The notes under the pieces were generated by a model. That model was not told where the DNA came from and ran no database searches. It saw nothing but the letters and a program-made list of their open reading frames with translations. From Hugenholtzia roseola DSM 9546 (GTDB lineage: Bacteria > Bacteroidota > Bacteroidia > Cytophagales > Bernardetiaceae), in contig NZ_AUGI01000025.1 in NCBI RefSeq assembly GCF_000422585.1, forward strand, positions 108,833 through 172,832: 64,000 nt of DNA. The letters run 5' to 3'. The position numbers were made by a program, and so were the translations under genes. Shown here piece after piece: positions 7,713 through 16,748 of this stretch; position 1 is the stretch's first letter; each line of letters starts with the position of its first letter.

Positions 7713-8507
7713 TTAGTTTTTCGTTACGATACAAAAGAAGTCGAAGCAGGTATCCAAATCCTCTGTAAAGCGGTAGTTTTCCGTCGTTACGGCAGCAACT
7801 AAACCATCATTTTGGTCTTTCAATTTATTTCTATTCCAACGATTCAATAAATCATAAGGAACTTGTAATAGGGTACGAGGCAGATTTTGCTCCAAATTAA
7901 AGATGTCCAAACGCTTGAACTTTGCCACCGATTGCTTGTTTTTTTCGTAATAATCCCAAACTACTTTATCGCCTGTAATGCCCCACAATTCTACCTCTGC
8001 AAAGAATTGCGCCGCCAGTTCGTGCATCTCTTTGGGATTGTACTCGCGCACATGCCAAGGATTGCGCGTAAGCGACATAGGCTTATTAGGCGTTGTGATG
8101 ATAGCCTTTCCGCCTTTTTTCAAAACCCTATGAATTTCAGTTAAAAAAAACGAATCATCTTCTATATGTTCTATTACTTGTTGGGTAATAACCCAATCGA
8201 AACTTTCATTTTGAAAAGGCAGAGGGGGTACAAAACCTTCCACAAATTTGAAGTGAGGATACTTATTTTGCAGGTGAGGCACAAGTTGGTTGTTTTTATC
8301 AATCGCAGTATAATGGGCGACTACTTCGGGGTGTGCTGCCAAAAGTTCCGCGCCTTTGCCTGCTCCACTGCCAATTTCTAAGACCGAAACTTTCTGATTT
8401 GATTTTAAAATCGTTTCAACCGTTTTTTCATAAGCAAAGAGCAACCGCTGGTGAATAACGTTATCGCTCGGAATGGTATAAGCCGTAATTTCTGTGGTCT
8501 TGAACAT
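7713..8507 (-). CDS. Class I SAM-dependent methyltransferase
   Basis: A 264-residue cytoplasmic methyltransferase. Motif I is VLEIGSGAGKGAELL, with acidic AIDK after beta 2. The segment WVITQQVIEHIEDDSFFLTEIHRVLKKGGKAIITTPN is the Methyltransf_11-type core. The substrate cannot be read from sequence; related proteins often act on lipids, quinones or sugars. It is the first gene of a cluster with the TlpA-like and NosL-like genes. A minus-strand TACTTTTG (8552-8559) could be its -7 box. Confidence 0.75.
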   Translation of the reverse strand: MFKTTEITAYTIPSDNVIHQRLLFAYEKTVETILKSNQKVSVLEIGSGAGKGAELLAAHPEVVAHYTAIDKNNQLVPHLQNKYPHFKFVEGFVPPLPFQNESFDWVITQQVIEHIEDDSFFLTEIHRVLKKGGKAIITTPNKPMSLTRNPWHVREYNPKEMHELAAQFFAEVELWGITGDKVVWDYYEKNKQSVAKFKRLDIFNLEQNLPRTLLQVPYDLLNRWNRNKLKDQNDGLVAAVTTENYRFTEDLDTCFDFFCIVTKN

Positions 8508-8615
8508 GTCTTGAAAGAAAATCTTGATGAAGAATAAGGTGAAAGTCGGGACAAAAGTAGCGATTTTTTTGCGTTTTCTTTTATGTCGTCAGTAAAATAG
8601 TTTATTTTTTAAAAT

Positions 8616-9473
8616 TTATTTTTCGCTGTTTTTATGCTTTTCAAATAAGGCTCTTACCGTCGCCATTTCCTCTTTTATTTCGGAAAAAGGCGGAAAATTC
8701 TCATCTCGCTCTAAAATTGCACCTTTTAGATGAGGGGCTAATTTTACAATTTCTTCTATCACTTTCAAAATTTGAGGAGGCGTTTTGCTGCTGTGGCTAT
8801 CTATAAGCCATTCGCCCTGCGCCTGCCCACCCACAAAATGCAGTTGAATAATTTTTTCTTTGGGTATTTTAGCTAAAAAATCCATATAACTAAAATTGTG
8901 ATTAACGCTATTGATATATAAATTAGTAGCATCTAAAAGCAAACCTACGTCGGCTCTTTGGGCTAACTGACTAATAAAATCGGCTTCCTCTAAATCGCTA
9001 TCAGGAAGGCGAAAGGCATAGGTTATATTTTCTAAAATAAGAGGCTTTTTGATATAACTTTTCACTTTCTCAATATTTTTTGTAAAAATATCGAGCATTT
9101 CAGTAGAAAAAGTAGTGGGCGTGAGATGCCCAATGCCTACGCCTGCCGCCCTTGTGAAAGCCAAATGTTCGCTCCAATAAGGTGGATTTAGGTAGTCTAT
9201 CAGACGTGCCAATTTTTCTATATAAGGCTCGAAAAGTCCCTCACTGCTGCCCAAAGAAGTATCCAACGCATGGGGAATGAGGATAAAATTGTCTTTTAAA
9301 AAGTCTAATTCTTCTTTTTTCTGTCCTTTTGCCTCTAAATAGTGGTCGGCTACAATTTCCAAAAAATCGACCTCCTTTTTATGATGCCATAAAGCAGGCA
9401 GAAAAGGTGTGCGAAAGCCCATTCCTACCCCTAAAAAGGGGATTTGGTTTTGAAAGTCAGTTTTTACTTTCAT
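8616..9473 (-). CDS. DUF692 / MNIO-family multinuclear iron oxidase
   Basis: A 285-residue TIM-barrel protein of DUF692 (UPF0276), now called multinuclear non-heme iron-dependent oxidases (MbnB, TglH, BufB). Family marks in order: GVGMGFRTPF near 15, the metal-ligand segment DFLEIVADHYL, HALDTSLGSSEG, YWSEHLAF, the PLILENITY glutamate, LLLDATNLYIN, and LHFVGGQ near residue 215. Such enzymes modify cysteines in ribosomal peptides, usually with a DUF2063-type partner and a small precursor gene. I see neither beside it, so its substrate is unknown. A hairpin at 9507-9536 separates it from sufD. Confidence 0.85.
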   Translation of the reverse strand: MKVKTDFQNQIPFLGVGMGFRTPFLPALWHHKKEVDFLEIVADHYLEAKGQKKEELDFLKDNFILIPHALDTSLGSSEGLFEPYIEKLARLIDYLNPPYWSEHLAFTRAAGVGIGHLTPTTFSTEMLDIFTKNIEKVKSYIKKPLILENITYAFRLPDSDLEEADFISQLAQRADVGLLLDATNLYINSVNHNFSYMDFLAKIPKEKIIQLHFVGGQAQGEWLIDSHSSKTPPQILKVIEEIVKLAPHLKGAILERDENFPPFSEIKEEMATVRALFEKHKNSEK

Positions 9474-9506
9474 CTTTGTTTTTTATTAAAAATGCACACA
9501 AAGATT

Positions 9507-9536
9507 AAAGTTGCGCGTACTTTCACGCGCAACTTT
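9507..9536. terminator. Hairpin downstream of sufCD
   Basis: A perfect 12-bp stem (AAAGTTGCGCGT / ACGCGCAACTTT) with a 6-nt loop lies just past the sufD stop codon. The U-tract is better on the plus strand than on the minus strand, so termination of sufCD is likely but not certain. Confidence 0.6.
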
Positions 9537-9553
9537 TTGAGAGGAGCAAGCTA

Positions 9554-10870
9554 TTATGAAAAACGGTTATAGATTTTTTGTTCTATATGATTTTTCAAGG
9601 CTTCTATTTTAATTTTTTCTACTACTTCTAAGGCAAAAGCCTGCATCAGAAGTGCCTTTGCCTGCTTTTGCGGAATCCCACGCGCACGCAGATAGAAGAT
9701 AGAATCCTGGTCTATCGCCCCTGTGGTTGCGCCATGCGAGCATTTCACATCATCTGCCCAAATTTCGAGCTGTGGCTTGGTATCGATAATGGCTGAATCA
9801 TCTAACAAAATATTTTTATTAGACTGAAAAGCATTTGTTTTTTGGGCATCAGGCATGACAAAAATCTTACCATTAAAGACCGCCTTGCTTTGCGCTCCCA
9901 AAACGCCTTTGTATAGTTCGTTGCTATAACTATTCGGTTTTTCGTGCGCCACAGCCGTATGATTATCCACAACACACTGACTATCAGGAAGATACAGTCC
10001 GTTCATATACCCTTCTACCTGACTACCCAAAGACAAGACTAAGTTGTTTCGAATCAGTTTGCCCGCAAAAGAGAAGGTAAAATCCTCGAAGTGGCTATTG
10101 TCGGCTTGGCGAACAAAGGTAGAACCTATGTAAAAATCTTGTGCAGGGTCGTCTTGCAGGCGGTAATGTTCTAAGTGCGCGTATCGTTCTAATACAATTT
10201 CGGTTACGCTATTTGTCCAATTTTTACCATTTTTTTGCTGATTTTTGGTCGCGATAACGGCATTTTGCTGAATAATTTTGGCTTGACTATTTTCGCCTAC
10301 CAAAACCAAATTTCGAATTTGAGTAGCCAAATTGTCTTGCTCGGTTTTCGAAATCCAAAGCAGCACGATAGGATAACGCAACGTTGTATTCTTCGGAATT
10401 TCAATCAGCATGCCCTCTTGTGTGGCGGCAGTATTGAGTTTGGTAAAGAAATTACCTTCAAAATTTGTATATTGATTGAAGTGCTTTTCTAATAAATCGG
10501 GCTTTTCTTGTGCAATTTCTGAAAAAGTCGCAATCCTTAGTCCTTTATGGTTTTCTTTTAAGCCCTTAAACGCCAATTTTCCATTGACAAAGACGATAAG
10601 ATTTGCCTCCAAATCGGGAATAAGAAAAGGCTCAAAGTCGGATTCTGCAATCTGTGTGTCGGTTTCGGTTTCGAAAGGAGTTTCACAGAGCGTTTTGAGC
10701 GGAAAATATTTCCACTCCTCGTGCTTTTGTGTGGGAAGCTCCTGCTCACTTAGGGCTTGGAAAGCGGCGGCGCGTTCTTTTTTCAAGGGCGCAAGGGCGG
10801 GACTTTCCAGCAGGGCTTCGAAGGGTGCTAAAAACTGTGCTTTCAGGTCGAGAGAAGTAGGTGAGGTCAT
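9554..10870 (-). CDS. sufD: Fe-S assembly scaffold subunit SufD
   Basis: A 438-residue SufD that forms the SufBC2D scaffold for Fe-S cluster assembly. The N-terminal helical part has EEWKYFPLKTL (the E.W+Y motif). The C-terminal parallel beta-helix carries DNHTAVAH, KAVFNGKIFV, NAFQSNKNILL, PQLEIWADDVKCSHGATTG and LRARGI, all typical of SufB/SufD, with SufD length. It follows sufC by about 90 bases on the same strand. sufB, which normally precedes sufC, is absent from this locus. Confidence 0.93.
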   Translation of the reverse strand: MTSPTSLDLKAQFLAPFEALLESPALAPLKKERAAAFQALSEQELPTQKHEEWKYFPLKTLCETPFETETDTQIAESDFEPFLIPDLEANLIVFVNGKLAFKGLKENHKGLRIATFSEIAQEKPDLLEKHFNQYTNFEGNFFTKLNTAATQEGMLIEIPKNTTLRYPIVLLWISKTEQDNLATQIRNLVLVGENSQAKIIQQNAVIATKNQQKNGKNWTNSVTEIVLERYAHLEHYRLQDDPAQDFYIGSTFVRQADNSHFEDFTFSFAGKLIRNNLVLSLGSQVEGYMNGLYLPDSQCVVDNHTAVAHEKPNSYSNELYKGVLGAQSKAVFNGKIFVMPDAQKTNAFQSNKNILLDDSAIIDTKPQLEIWADDVKCSHGATTGAIDQDSIFYLRARGIPQKQAKALLMQAFALEVVEKIKIEALKNHIEQKIYNRFS

Positions 10871-10959
10871 GGCAAGAAAGGTTCGGAAAAAAACAAGAAA
10901 TGTAGAAACAAAGAGAGAGGCATTTTTAGTGTAAGAGCCTTTAAATCAAAGACTTACAC

Positions 10960-11721
10960 TTATTGCATCTGTGCCGCCACCTCTGCCTTAATCCAATCGT
11001 AACCTTTTTCCTCTAATTCCAACGCCAATTCTTTTGTGCCAGAACGCACAATTCTACCCTGATACAAGACATGCACAAAGTCGGGTACGATATAATCCAA
11101 AAGCCTTTGATAGTGTGTAATGACAACTACACCCTTTTCTTTTGATTTGAATTTATTGACACCATTTGCTACAATTTTTAAAGCATCTATATCCAAACCT
11201 GAATCGGTTTCGTCTAAAATCGCTAAGGCAGGGTTTAGCACTGCTAACTGCAAAATTTCATTTCGCTTCTTTTCGCCACCCGAAAAGCCTTCATTAAGCG
11301 AGCGCGACAACATAGAAGCCTCTATTTCCATCATTGCTGCCTTTTCTTTCATCAATTTTAAAAAACCTACGGCATCAAGCGGTTCTAAATTTTTGTACTT
11401 GCGAATTTCATTGACCGCCGTTTTCAAAAAATTGGCATTGCTCACGCCCGGAATTTCTATCGGATACTGAAACGCCAAAAAAACGCCCTCGGCGGCACGT
11501 TCTTCGGGGGCTAAATCCAGCAGATTTTTACCCTGAAAAATCACCTCGCCTTCGGTAACTTCATAGTCTTCTTTTCCTGCCAAAACAGAAGCCAACGTAC
11601 TTTTGCCCGACCCATTAGGGCCCATGATGGCATGCACTTCGCCCGCTTTTACTTCAAAGTTTAAACCTTTTAGAATCGGTTTGTCTTCGATTTTGGCGTG
11701 TAAGTTTTTTATAGACAACAT
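10960..11721 (-). CDS. sufC: Fe-S assembly ATPase SufC
   Basis: ABC-type ATPase of the SUF complex. Walker A is GPNGSGKST near residue 35, signature LNEGFSGGEKKRNEI, Walker B LAILDETDSGLD, with the SufC-specific GVSNANFLKTAVNEIRK and VVVITHYQRLLDYI. The ATG at 11721 (MLSIKNLHAKI) gives 253 residues, the usual SufC length. The frame stays open to 11772, but those 17 extra residues are polar and unlike the family. It is cotranscribed with sufD. Upstream lies an unrelated gene rather than sufB. Confidence 0.93.
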   Translation of the reverse strand: MLSIKNLHAKIEDKPILKGLNFEVKAGEVHAIMGPNGSGKSTLASVLAGKEDYEVTEGEVIFQGKNLLDLAPEERAAEGVFLAFQYPIEIPGVSNANFLKTAVNEIRKYKNLEPLDAVGFLKLMKEKAAMMEIEASMLSRSLNEGFSGGEKKRNEILQLAVLNPALAILDETDSGLDIDALKIVANGVNKFKSKEKGVVVITHYQRLLDYIVPDFVHVLYQGRIVRSGTKELALELEEKGYDWIKAEVAAQMQ

Positions 11722-12011
11722 ATTATTTTCGTTTTGAGATGGATTGCGAATGGGGTTTGTGCTTTTCGACAAATAAAAAGCACTTTCCTTATTTAGACTT
11801 ATTCTATTAAAGCCTGCGCAAAGTTCGCAAAGAAAAGCAGAACAAGCAATTTTACAAGCGCAAAAAAGTGGAAAATGTTTGAAAAGCGGCGAAAATTCGC
11901 CACCTGCCTCTGCTGATGGCGCAAGGTCTGAAAACGAAATTTTTAGCCGAAGTTTTGGAAACTACTTTATGAGCTATTTTATGAGCTATTGTATGAATTA
12001 TTTTGGAAAAG

Positions 12012-14864
12012 TTATTTTTTTAAAACCAGTAAATCCAATTCTTTATTGTAGGTACGATAGAGATAAAATTCTTCTTTCTTTTCGGAATACAATAGCACAA
12101 TTTCACCATTGCTTGGAATTGGCTCTTGCGTAAAAAGTGTGCCGTCGGGGTAGTAGAGGTAGGTATTTTGCTCCTGCAAATCAGAGATGGCGATAATTTC
12201 GGTGCTACCTCCAAAGTTGTAATACTGAACTTTTTTAGGATTGCTATTAGAAAACGTTTTGGCAAACAAAAGTTGTTCGTTGGGCTTCAAAATAGCAACT
12301 TCTTTGTCATCATAACGAACTACTACATAGTTCTTTTTATTTACTTCATCAAGACACAAACTAAAAAAAGTATGGCGCGAAGCCCGATACAATTCCTTGC
12401 GCTCCAACACTTTCGCTGCCAAATTGAGGCGGATAGTTTCGCCTTTTTCGGAAACAAAAGTGAGGATAGATTCTTCCAACGTCTTGCCATACTGCAAGAA
12501 AAAAGGCGAATGTACGGGAACATCAAAAGGAAGCGGAAATTTGGGGTAAGTATTTGCATTTCTTTGCAAAACATACATGCGTCCGTTTTCTTGTAATGCC
12601 AAAAGTGCGTCTTTGTTTCCTATCCGAACATGGCGCAAAGGCGTTGAAAGGGCGGAATTAAGGCGTTTGGGTTGCCAACCTGCCAAAGAGCGTCCTTCTT
12701 TATTGTATAAAAAAACCTCGCCTTCGGTAGTGGAAGCTGCAATTCTATACTCTTTCTTACCTTCGTAATCTATCAAGCCTAATTCATCTATATAGCCTCC
12801 AATTTGAACAGGAAAGCCCGTTACATTGCGTCCCAATCTATCCAAAACATAGATGCGATTGTGGGTAGCTAATAAATATTGCAGTTTGTTATTGTTGTAA
12901 ATATCAATTTGATAGACTTGGTTTCGAAGCGTGCCATTGAGAGGAATTGTCCAAAGAATTTTGCCATCATCGGCTACCAAACTTAGATTATCATTTGCAT
13001 CTTGTACCAAAATTTCGCGGCTTCTATCAATATGATTTCTAACCAAATAGGGCTTCGATTCCAAAACCTGCGAAAAGGTACTTTTGGCTTTTACCTGATA
13101 GCTCTTTCCCTCCGTTTTGGCAGGAACGCTTCTATTTTTGAGCAAAAATGCCGTTTCAAGGGTTTCCTTTTGGCTTTGTGCCTGAAAGGAAAGTAGTTCA
13201 GCATTTAAGAGAATGTACTTATATTTTTCCCATTCCTGCTGTTTTTCGGAAGAAAGCCGCTGAAAAATCCAGTTCCAAGCGCGAGGCAAATCTACGGTCA
13301 GATTCAGGGTTGCTTTTGTGCCTGCCTCTTTAAAGAATTGGCGTTGGCGCACCAACTTTGCCCAAACCTGCTCGTCGGCTTGGTCGTCGATAAGGGTATG
13401 CAAAGCCTCCGAAGTGTTGGCAAATGCCAAATATTTGCCTGCCCCTACCCAAGTGGCATAGGTGCGCGGATAACCCGCAAAGACTTTTCCTAATAGTTTT
13501 TGTGGTAATTCTTCTACTTCAATTCTAAGAATGGTATTTTTTTCATACTTTTCATAAATGGAAACCTCACTTTCTGCTGCCCATTTCGCCGCCGCATTTT
13601 CGGCTAAAAGTTCTAATAGTGCCTGACTTTGTGCCGAATCGCGCATTTCTAAAAATAAAATCTTTTCGGCTTCTTCGCGGCTTTCGGAAGTTTCGAAGAC
13701 GGCTAAGGCTACTTCTTGGGAAAGGTAGGACAAAAATTCGTCTGTTTGGAAACTGTATTCATCTGCCAAAGATTCACGCGCTTGCAAACTTTGTGGCTCA
13801 AATTTTTTCCAATAAGCCTTTAAATCTTTCAAAAAAAGTGCTTGTTGGGCTATTCCAATTCTATAAAAAATGGCGGTCTGTTTGGGAATGTAAGCCAAAA
13901 TATCTTCAAAATCAGTGGGTTCTTGCGAAGACAAGACCGTCAGATAGTCGCTCTCTTGGTAATCGTCTTGATATAAAAGCGTACCATTTAGCACCATGCC
14001 ATCTTTTTGCAAAAGCCCTTCTAATAGAAACGCCTGCGCCCACCGTTTCCAATCCTCCAATAATTGCTGTTGGCTTTCGTTGGTAAAGGCAGCGATAAAA
14101 TTTGGAAATTGATTAAAGTTGATATAGATTTTGACCTGTTCGTTTTCAATTTTAGACCAATTTTGCAATGCTTTGGGCGCACCCAAAAAAGATTCGCTCA
14201 TATTTTTTGCCGTCTTGCGCATGACATCTTCTACCAAAAGTGGCGTATGGCTGATGATACAAAATTTGTCATAAAAAGTACAGGCAAAAAGTACATCTCC
14301 ATTTTCTATTACCTCGTAAATGGTCTGCCCTTCCAAATGCCGCTCCTGCCACTCCCATTTTTTGTCTTTTGCCCACCTTTCTAAAAAAGAAGGCAACCAA
14401 AGTAGTTCTGTTTCAGATAGTTGAGTATAAAAAAGGAAATCTACTTCACTTTGAGAAACCAAGTGCAATGAAACATAAACTTTTTTATCTACCAAATATT
14501 TCTTCCACCCCAAAGTATCAGTGCTTAGGGTCTGTATCAGATTTTGTTTGGCATTTTGTCCTTTAAAATAAGGTAATTTTTTTATCTGCTCCCAAAGTGG
14601 AAAGGCTTGCAAATTTTCCCAATCGCGAGCGGCATTATCCGATTCGAGTACCAAAACGGCTTGATGGGGGATAATCTGCCAAATTTCTACGGGTCTGTAG
14701 GTGCGCCAAAGCCAAAAAAAAGCCTGCATCACGACAAAAAACAAGACCAAAGCCATCGCGCCCACATAGAACCGCTCTTTCGAGGGACGCTCTTGGTAGT
14801 ATTTTTTGTAGTATTGATTGGCTAAGATGCGCCACCGAAGCGAGCGCAGGCGAAGATTGACCAT
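12012..14864 (-). CDS. Large membrane-anchored protein with C-terminal propeller-like region
   Basis: A 950-residue protein I do not recognise by name. Residues 1-31 are basic, 32-53 form one membrane helix (FYVGAMALVLFFVVMQAFFW), and the rest is probably periplasmic. The middle part resembles DUF3352-like proteins (IIPHQAVLVLESDNA; DFEDILAYIPKQTAIFYRIG). From about residue 610 repeated segments such as NLSLVADDGKILWTIPLNG, RIYVLDRLGRNVTGFPVQIGG and EVFLYNKEGRSLAGW look like beta-propeller blades. Similar proteins occur in Bacteroidota with no assigned role. It lies between folA (35 bases upstream) and sufC. Confidence 0.7.
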   Translation of the reverse strand: MVNLRLRSLRWRILANQYYKKYYQERPSKERFYVGAMALVLFFVVMQAFFWLWRTYRPVEIWQIIPHQAVLVLESDNAARDWENLQAFPLWEQIKKLPYFKGQNAKQNLIQTLSTDTLGWKKYLVDKKVYVSLHLVSQSEVDFLFYTQLSETELLWLPSFLERWAKDKKWEWQERHLEGQTIYEVIENGDVLFACTFYDKFCIISHTPLLVEDVMRKTAKNMSESFLGAPKALQNWSKIENEQVKIYINFNQFPNFIAAFTNESQQQLLEDWKRWAQAFLLEGLLQKDGMVLNGTLLYQDDYQESDYLTVLSSQEPTDFEDILAYIPKQTAIFYRIGIAQQALFLKDLKAYWKKFEPQSLQARESLADEYSFQTDEFLSYLSQEVALAVFETSESREEAEKILFLEMRDSAQSQALLELLAENAAAKWAAESEVSIYEKYEKNTILRIEVEELPQKLLGKVFAGYPRTYATWVGAGKYLAFANTSEALHTLIDDQADEQVWAKLVRQRQFFKEAGTKATLNLTVDLPRAWNWIFQRLSSEKQQEWEKYKYILLNAELLSFQAQSQKETLETAFLLKNRSVPAKTEGKSYQVKAKSTFSQVLESKPYLVRNHIDRSREILVQDANDNLSLVADDGKILWTIPLNGTLRNQVYQIDIYNNNKLQYLLATHNRIYVLDRLGRNVTGFPVQIGGYIDELGLIDYEGKKEYRIAASTTEGEVFLYNKEGRSLAGWQPKRLNSALSTPLRHVRIGNKDALLALQENGRMYVLQRNANTYPKFPLPFDVPVHSPFFLQYGKTLEESILTFVSEKGETIRLNLAAKVLERKELYRASRHTFFSLCLDEVNKKNYVVVRYDDKEVAILKPNEQLLFAKTFSNSNPKKVQYYNFGGSTEIIAISDLQEQNTYLYYPDGTLFTQEPIPSNGEIVLLYSEKKEEFYLYRTYNKELDLLVLKK

Positions 14865-14898
14865 AGCAGGGGAAAAATTTAAAACTTAAAAGGACTTA

Positions 14899-15408
14899 TT
14901 AGGTTCTTTTTGTGTATCTCTTAAAAACTAAATTGTATTGATTCTGTGCATCTGCCGCATAGTAGGTTTCGCTTTCGAGCTGCCACGCTGCCTCCTCTAT
15001 CGAGGGGAAAAAGGCATCAGCACGTTCAAAAGTAGCTAAAACTTCGGTAATATACAATTTGGTAAGCCATTTTTTCTGTAAAACTTGTTCATAAATTTGC
15101 GCTCCCCCTACTACAAAACACTCCTTTTCGCCGCGTGCCTGTGCCATTTGATAGGCAGTATCCAAATCGGGACAAAGTGCTGCCAAAGTAGGGTCGTGTT
15201 CGTAATCGGTTTGACTTGTCAGTACGATACAAAATCTATTTTTCAAACCTTTTCCGAAACTTTCGAAGGTCTTGCGCCCTACTAAAAGGGTATGCCCCGT
15301 TGTGGTTTGGCGAAAAAACTTCATATCGGCAGGCAATTTCCAAAGCATTTCATTTGCAACGCCAATTTCGCCACGCTCGCCTTTGGCTACAATCAAAGAA
15401 ACTTGCAT
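14899..15408 (-). CDS. folA: Dihydrofolate reductase
   Basis: A 169-residue DHFR, which reduces dihydrofolate to tetrahydrofolate with NADPH. Motifs are SLIVAKGERGEIGVANEMLWKLPADMKFFRQTT (start and folate/NADP loop), LLVGRKTFESFGKGLKNR and CFVVGGAQIYEQVL, ending with YITEV. The typical GxxNxLPW is changed to GVANEMLWKLP, still in the family range. There is no thymidylate synthase beside it. It probably shares a transcript with the 950-residue gene downstream. Confidence 0.92.
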   Translation of the reverse strand: MQVSLIVAKGERGEIGVANEMLWKLPADMKFFRQTTTGHTLLVGRKTFESFGKGLKNRFCIVLTSQTDYEHDPTLAALCPDLDTAYQMAQARGEKECFVVGGAQIYEQVLQKKWLTKLYITEVLATFERADAFFPSIEEAAWQLESETYYAADAQNQYNLVFKRYTKRT

Positions 15409-15584
15409 TTTTTATTTCAATTTTTTTATATCATTTTCTAAAAATATTAGAAATAGCGAAGACAAAGTTTCGTAAAAAGCCTTTCGCTCTTATTTCTATC
15501 GCCTTTGTTTCTATCACCATCATTTCTATCGGAAAATAGGAAAAAAAACAAGTTCTGAAACCACTTTTGTTTCAATCAAACTTG

Positions 15585-15605
15585 GGACAAGGCAGTGCCT
15601 TGTCC
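15585..15605. repeat. Solo palindrome GGACAAGGCA-G-TGCCTTGTCC
   Basis: A perfect 10-bp inverted repeat identical to the core of the 160-190 bp dispersed elements at 19.2, 30.2 and 43.5 kb. The nearby 'tttcaat' and 'ccctaca' flanks also match, so this is a remnant of that family. It sits between lgt and folA. Confidence 0.75.
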
Positions 15606-15630
15606 CTACAAAACAAATGATAATTTAGAA

Positions 15631-15682
15631 CCTAACACAAACAACTGCACTGCTGCTGTTTGTGTCCTTGCAGGCAGTTAGG
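15631..15682. terminator. Nested hairpin at the end of lgt
   Basis: A 9-bp perfect stem (ACACAAACA / TGTTTGTGT, 13-nt loop) lies inside an outer CCTAAC...GTTAGG pairing. The structure directly abuts the lgt stop codon at 15683. A U-run is lacking, so it may stabilise the 3' end rather than terminate. Confidence 0.45.
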
Positions 15683-16606
15683 CTATGATTTTGTACTCTT
15701 TTTACTAAATTTTGCATCAAAATCAATCGCCTCTTGTTTGGCTTTTGGCGAAAAAGAACGGACAAGAAAATAAAATCCTACCAAAATAAAAGGCACACTA
15801 AGCCACTGCCCCATGTTCAATCCCGTAGCGGCAATTAGGTCGATTTCCCACTCTTCCTGCACGTTCTTGACAAATTCTATAAGCAAACGCGCCCCAAAAA
15901 GAACGACTAAGAAAGTGCCGAAAATCCTGCCGCTGGGCAGTACGCGCTTATCTTTCAGATACATAAAGACCAACATCACAAAAAGCGAAAGATAGGAAAG
16001 GGCTTCATAAATTTGGGTAGGGTGCTTCGGCTCTGTTTCGCCACGTAGCTCGAAGATAAAGCCCCAAGGCAGGTCGGTTGTGCCGCCGTAAATTTCGGAG
16101 TTCATCAAATTGCCCATGCGAATAAAAGCCCCTGCTAAGGCAATCGGAATCACAATCCTATCCAAGAGCCAAAGGTAGGGCTGGTCGGGGCGTTTGCGTG
16201 TGTATAAAAAGAGTGCTATCAGGATACCGATTGTTCCCCCATGGCTTGCCAAGCCGCCCTTCCACGGCTGAAAAATCTCGATGGGGTTGCTCAAATAATA
16301 TTCGGGGTCATAGAAAAAACAGTGTCCTAAGCGTGCGCCGATAATGGTAGCAAGGGCAATGTAGGTGAGTAAAATGTCCAAATCCTCTTGCGGTCTGCCC
16401 TCAATTTTATAGATTCTGCTAAAAATTTGGTAGCCAATGATAAAGCCCAAGGCGAAAAGCAAGCCATACCAACGCAATTCTATAAAGCCGAAACTAAAAA
16501 CCGTATCCGAAGCCGACCAAGAAATGGCAGCCAAAGGCGAGGCAAAGCCTGAAAAAATAGCCGCTCCCAAACCATTTGCACAAGTAGAAAATAAAGCGTA
16601 TGTCAT
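15683..16606 (-). CDS. lgt: Prolipoprotein diacylglyceryl transferase
   Basis: A 307-residue inner-membrane enzyme that transfers diacylglycerol to the lipobox cysteine of prolipoproteins. It has about seven membrane helices and the family signatures GARLGHCFFYDPEYYLSNP, GGLASHGGTIG and GAFIRMGNLMNSEIYG (the Lgt signature with the catalytic Arg/His regions), then HPTQIYEAL. The window's many lipoproteins are its substrates. A good -33/-7 promoter lies at 16663-16696. Confidence 0.95.
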   Translation of the reverse strand: MTYALFSTCANGLGAAIFSGFASPLAAISWSASDTVFSFGFIELRWYGLLFALGFIIGYQIFSRIYKIEGRPQEDLDILLTYIALATIIGARLGHCFFYDPEYYLSNPIEIFQPWKGGLASHGGTIGILIALFLYTRKRPDQPYLWLLDRIVIPIALAGAFIRMGNLMNSEIYGGTTDLPWGFIFELRGETEPKHPTQIYEALSYLSLFVMLVFMYLKDKRVLPSGRIFGTFLVVLFGARLLIEFVKNVQEEWEIDLIAATGLNMGQWLSVPFILVGFYFLVRSFSPKAKQEAIDFDAKFSKKSTKS

Positions 16607-16662
16607 ACCATTTTTTTTTGAGTAGGAAAAACAAAAGACGAAACACTACCTTTTTTGAAGGG

Positions 16663-16696
16663 CAAAGGTACCAATTTTCTCTATTAGAAAGGCAAA
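16663..16696 (-). promoter_or_regulatory. Putative lgt promoter
   Basis: Minus-strand TACCTTTG (16663-16670) and TTTG (16693-16696) are separated by 22 bases, matching the Bacteroidota sigma-A consensus. The leader would be about 50 nt. Confidence 0.55.
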
Positions 16697-16748
16697 GTTG
16701 TGGAACTTTATGAAAATATAACCTTTGAGCAGCGGGATTTGCAACAGA

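Noticed and set aside
13619..14086. 155-residue frame on the plus strand
   Set aside because: It is opposite the 950-residue gene, with basic, Cys/Phe-rich shadow composition.
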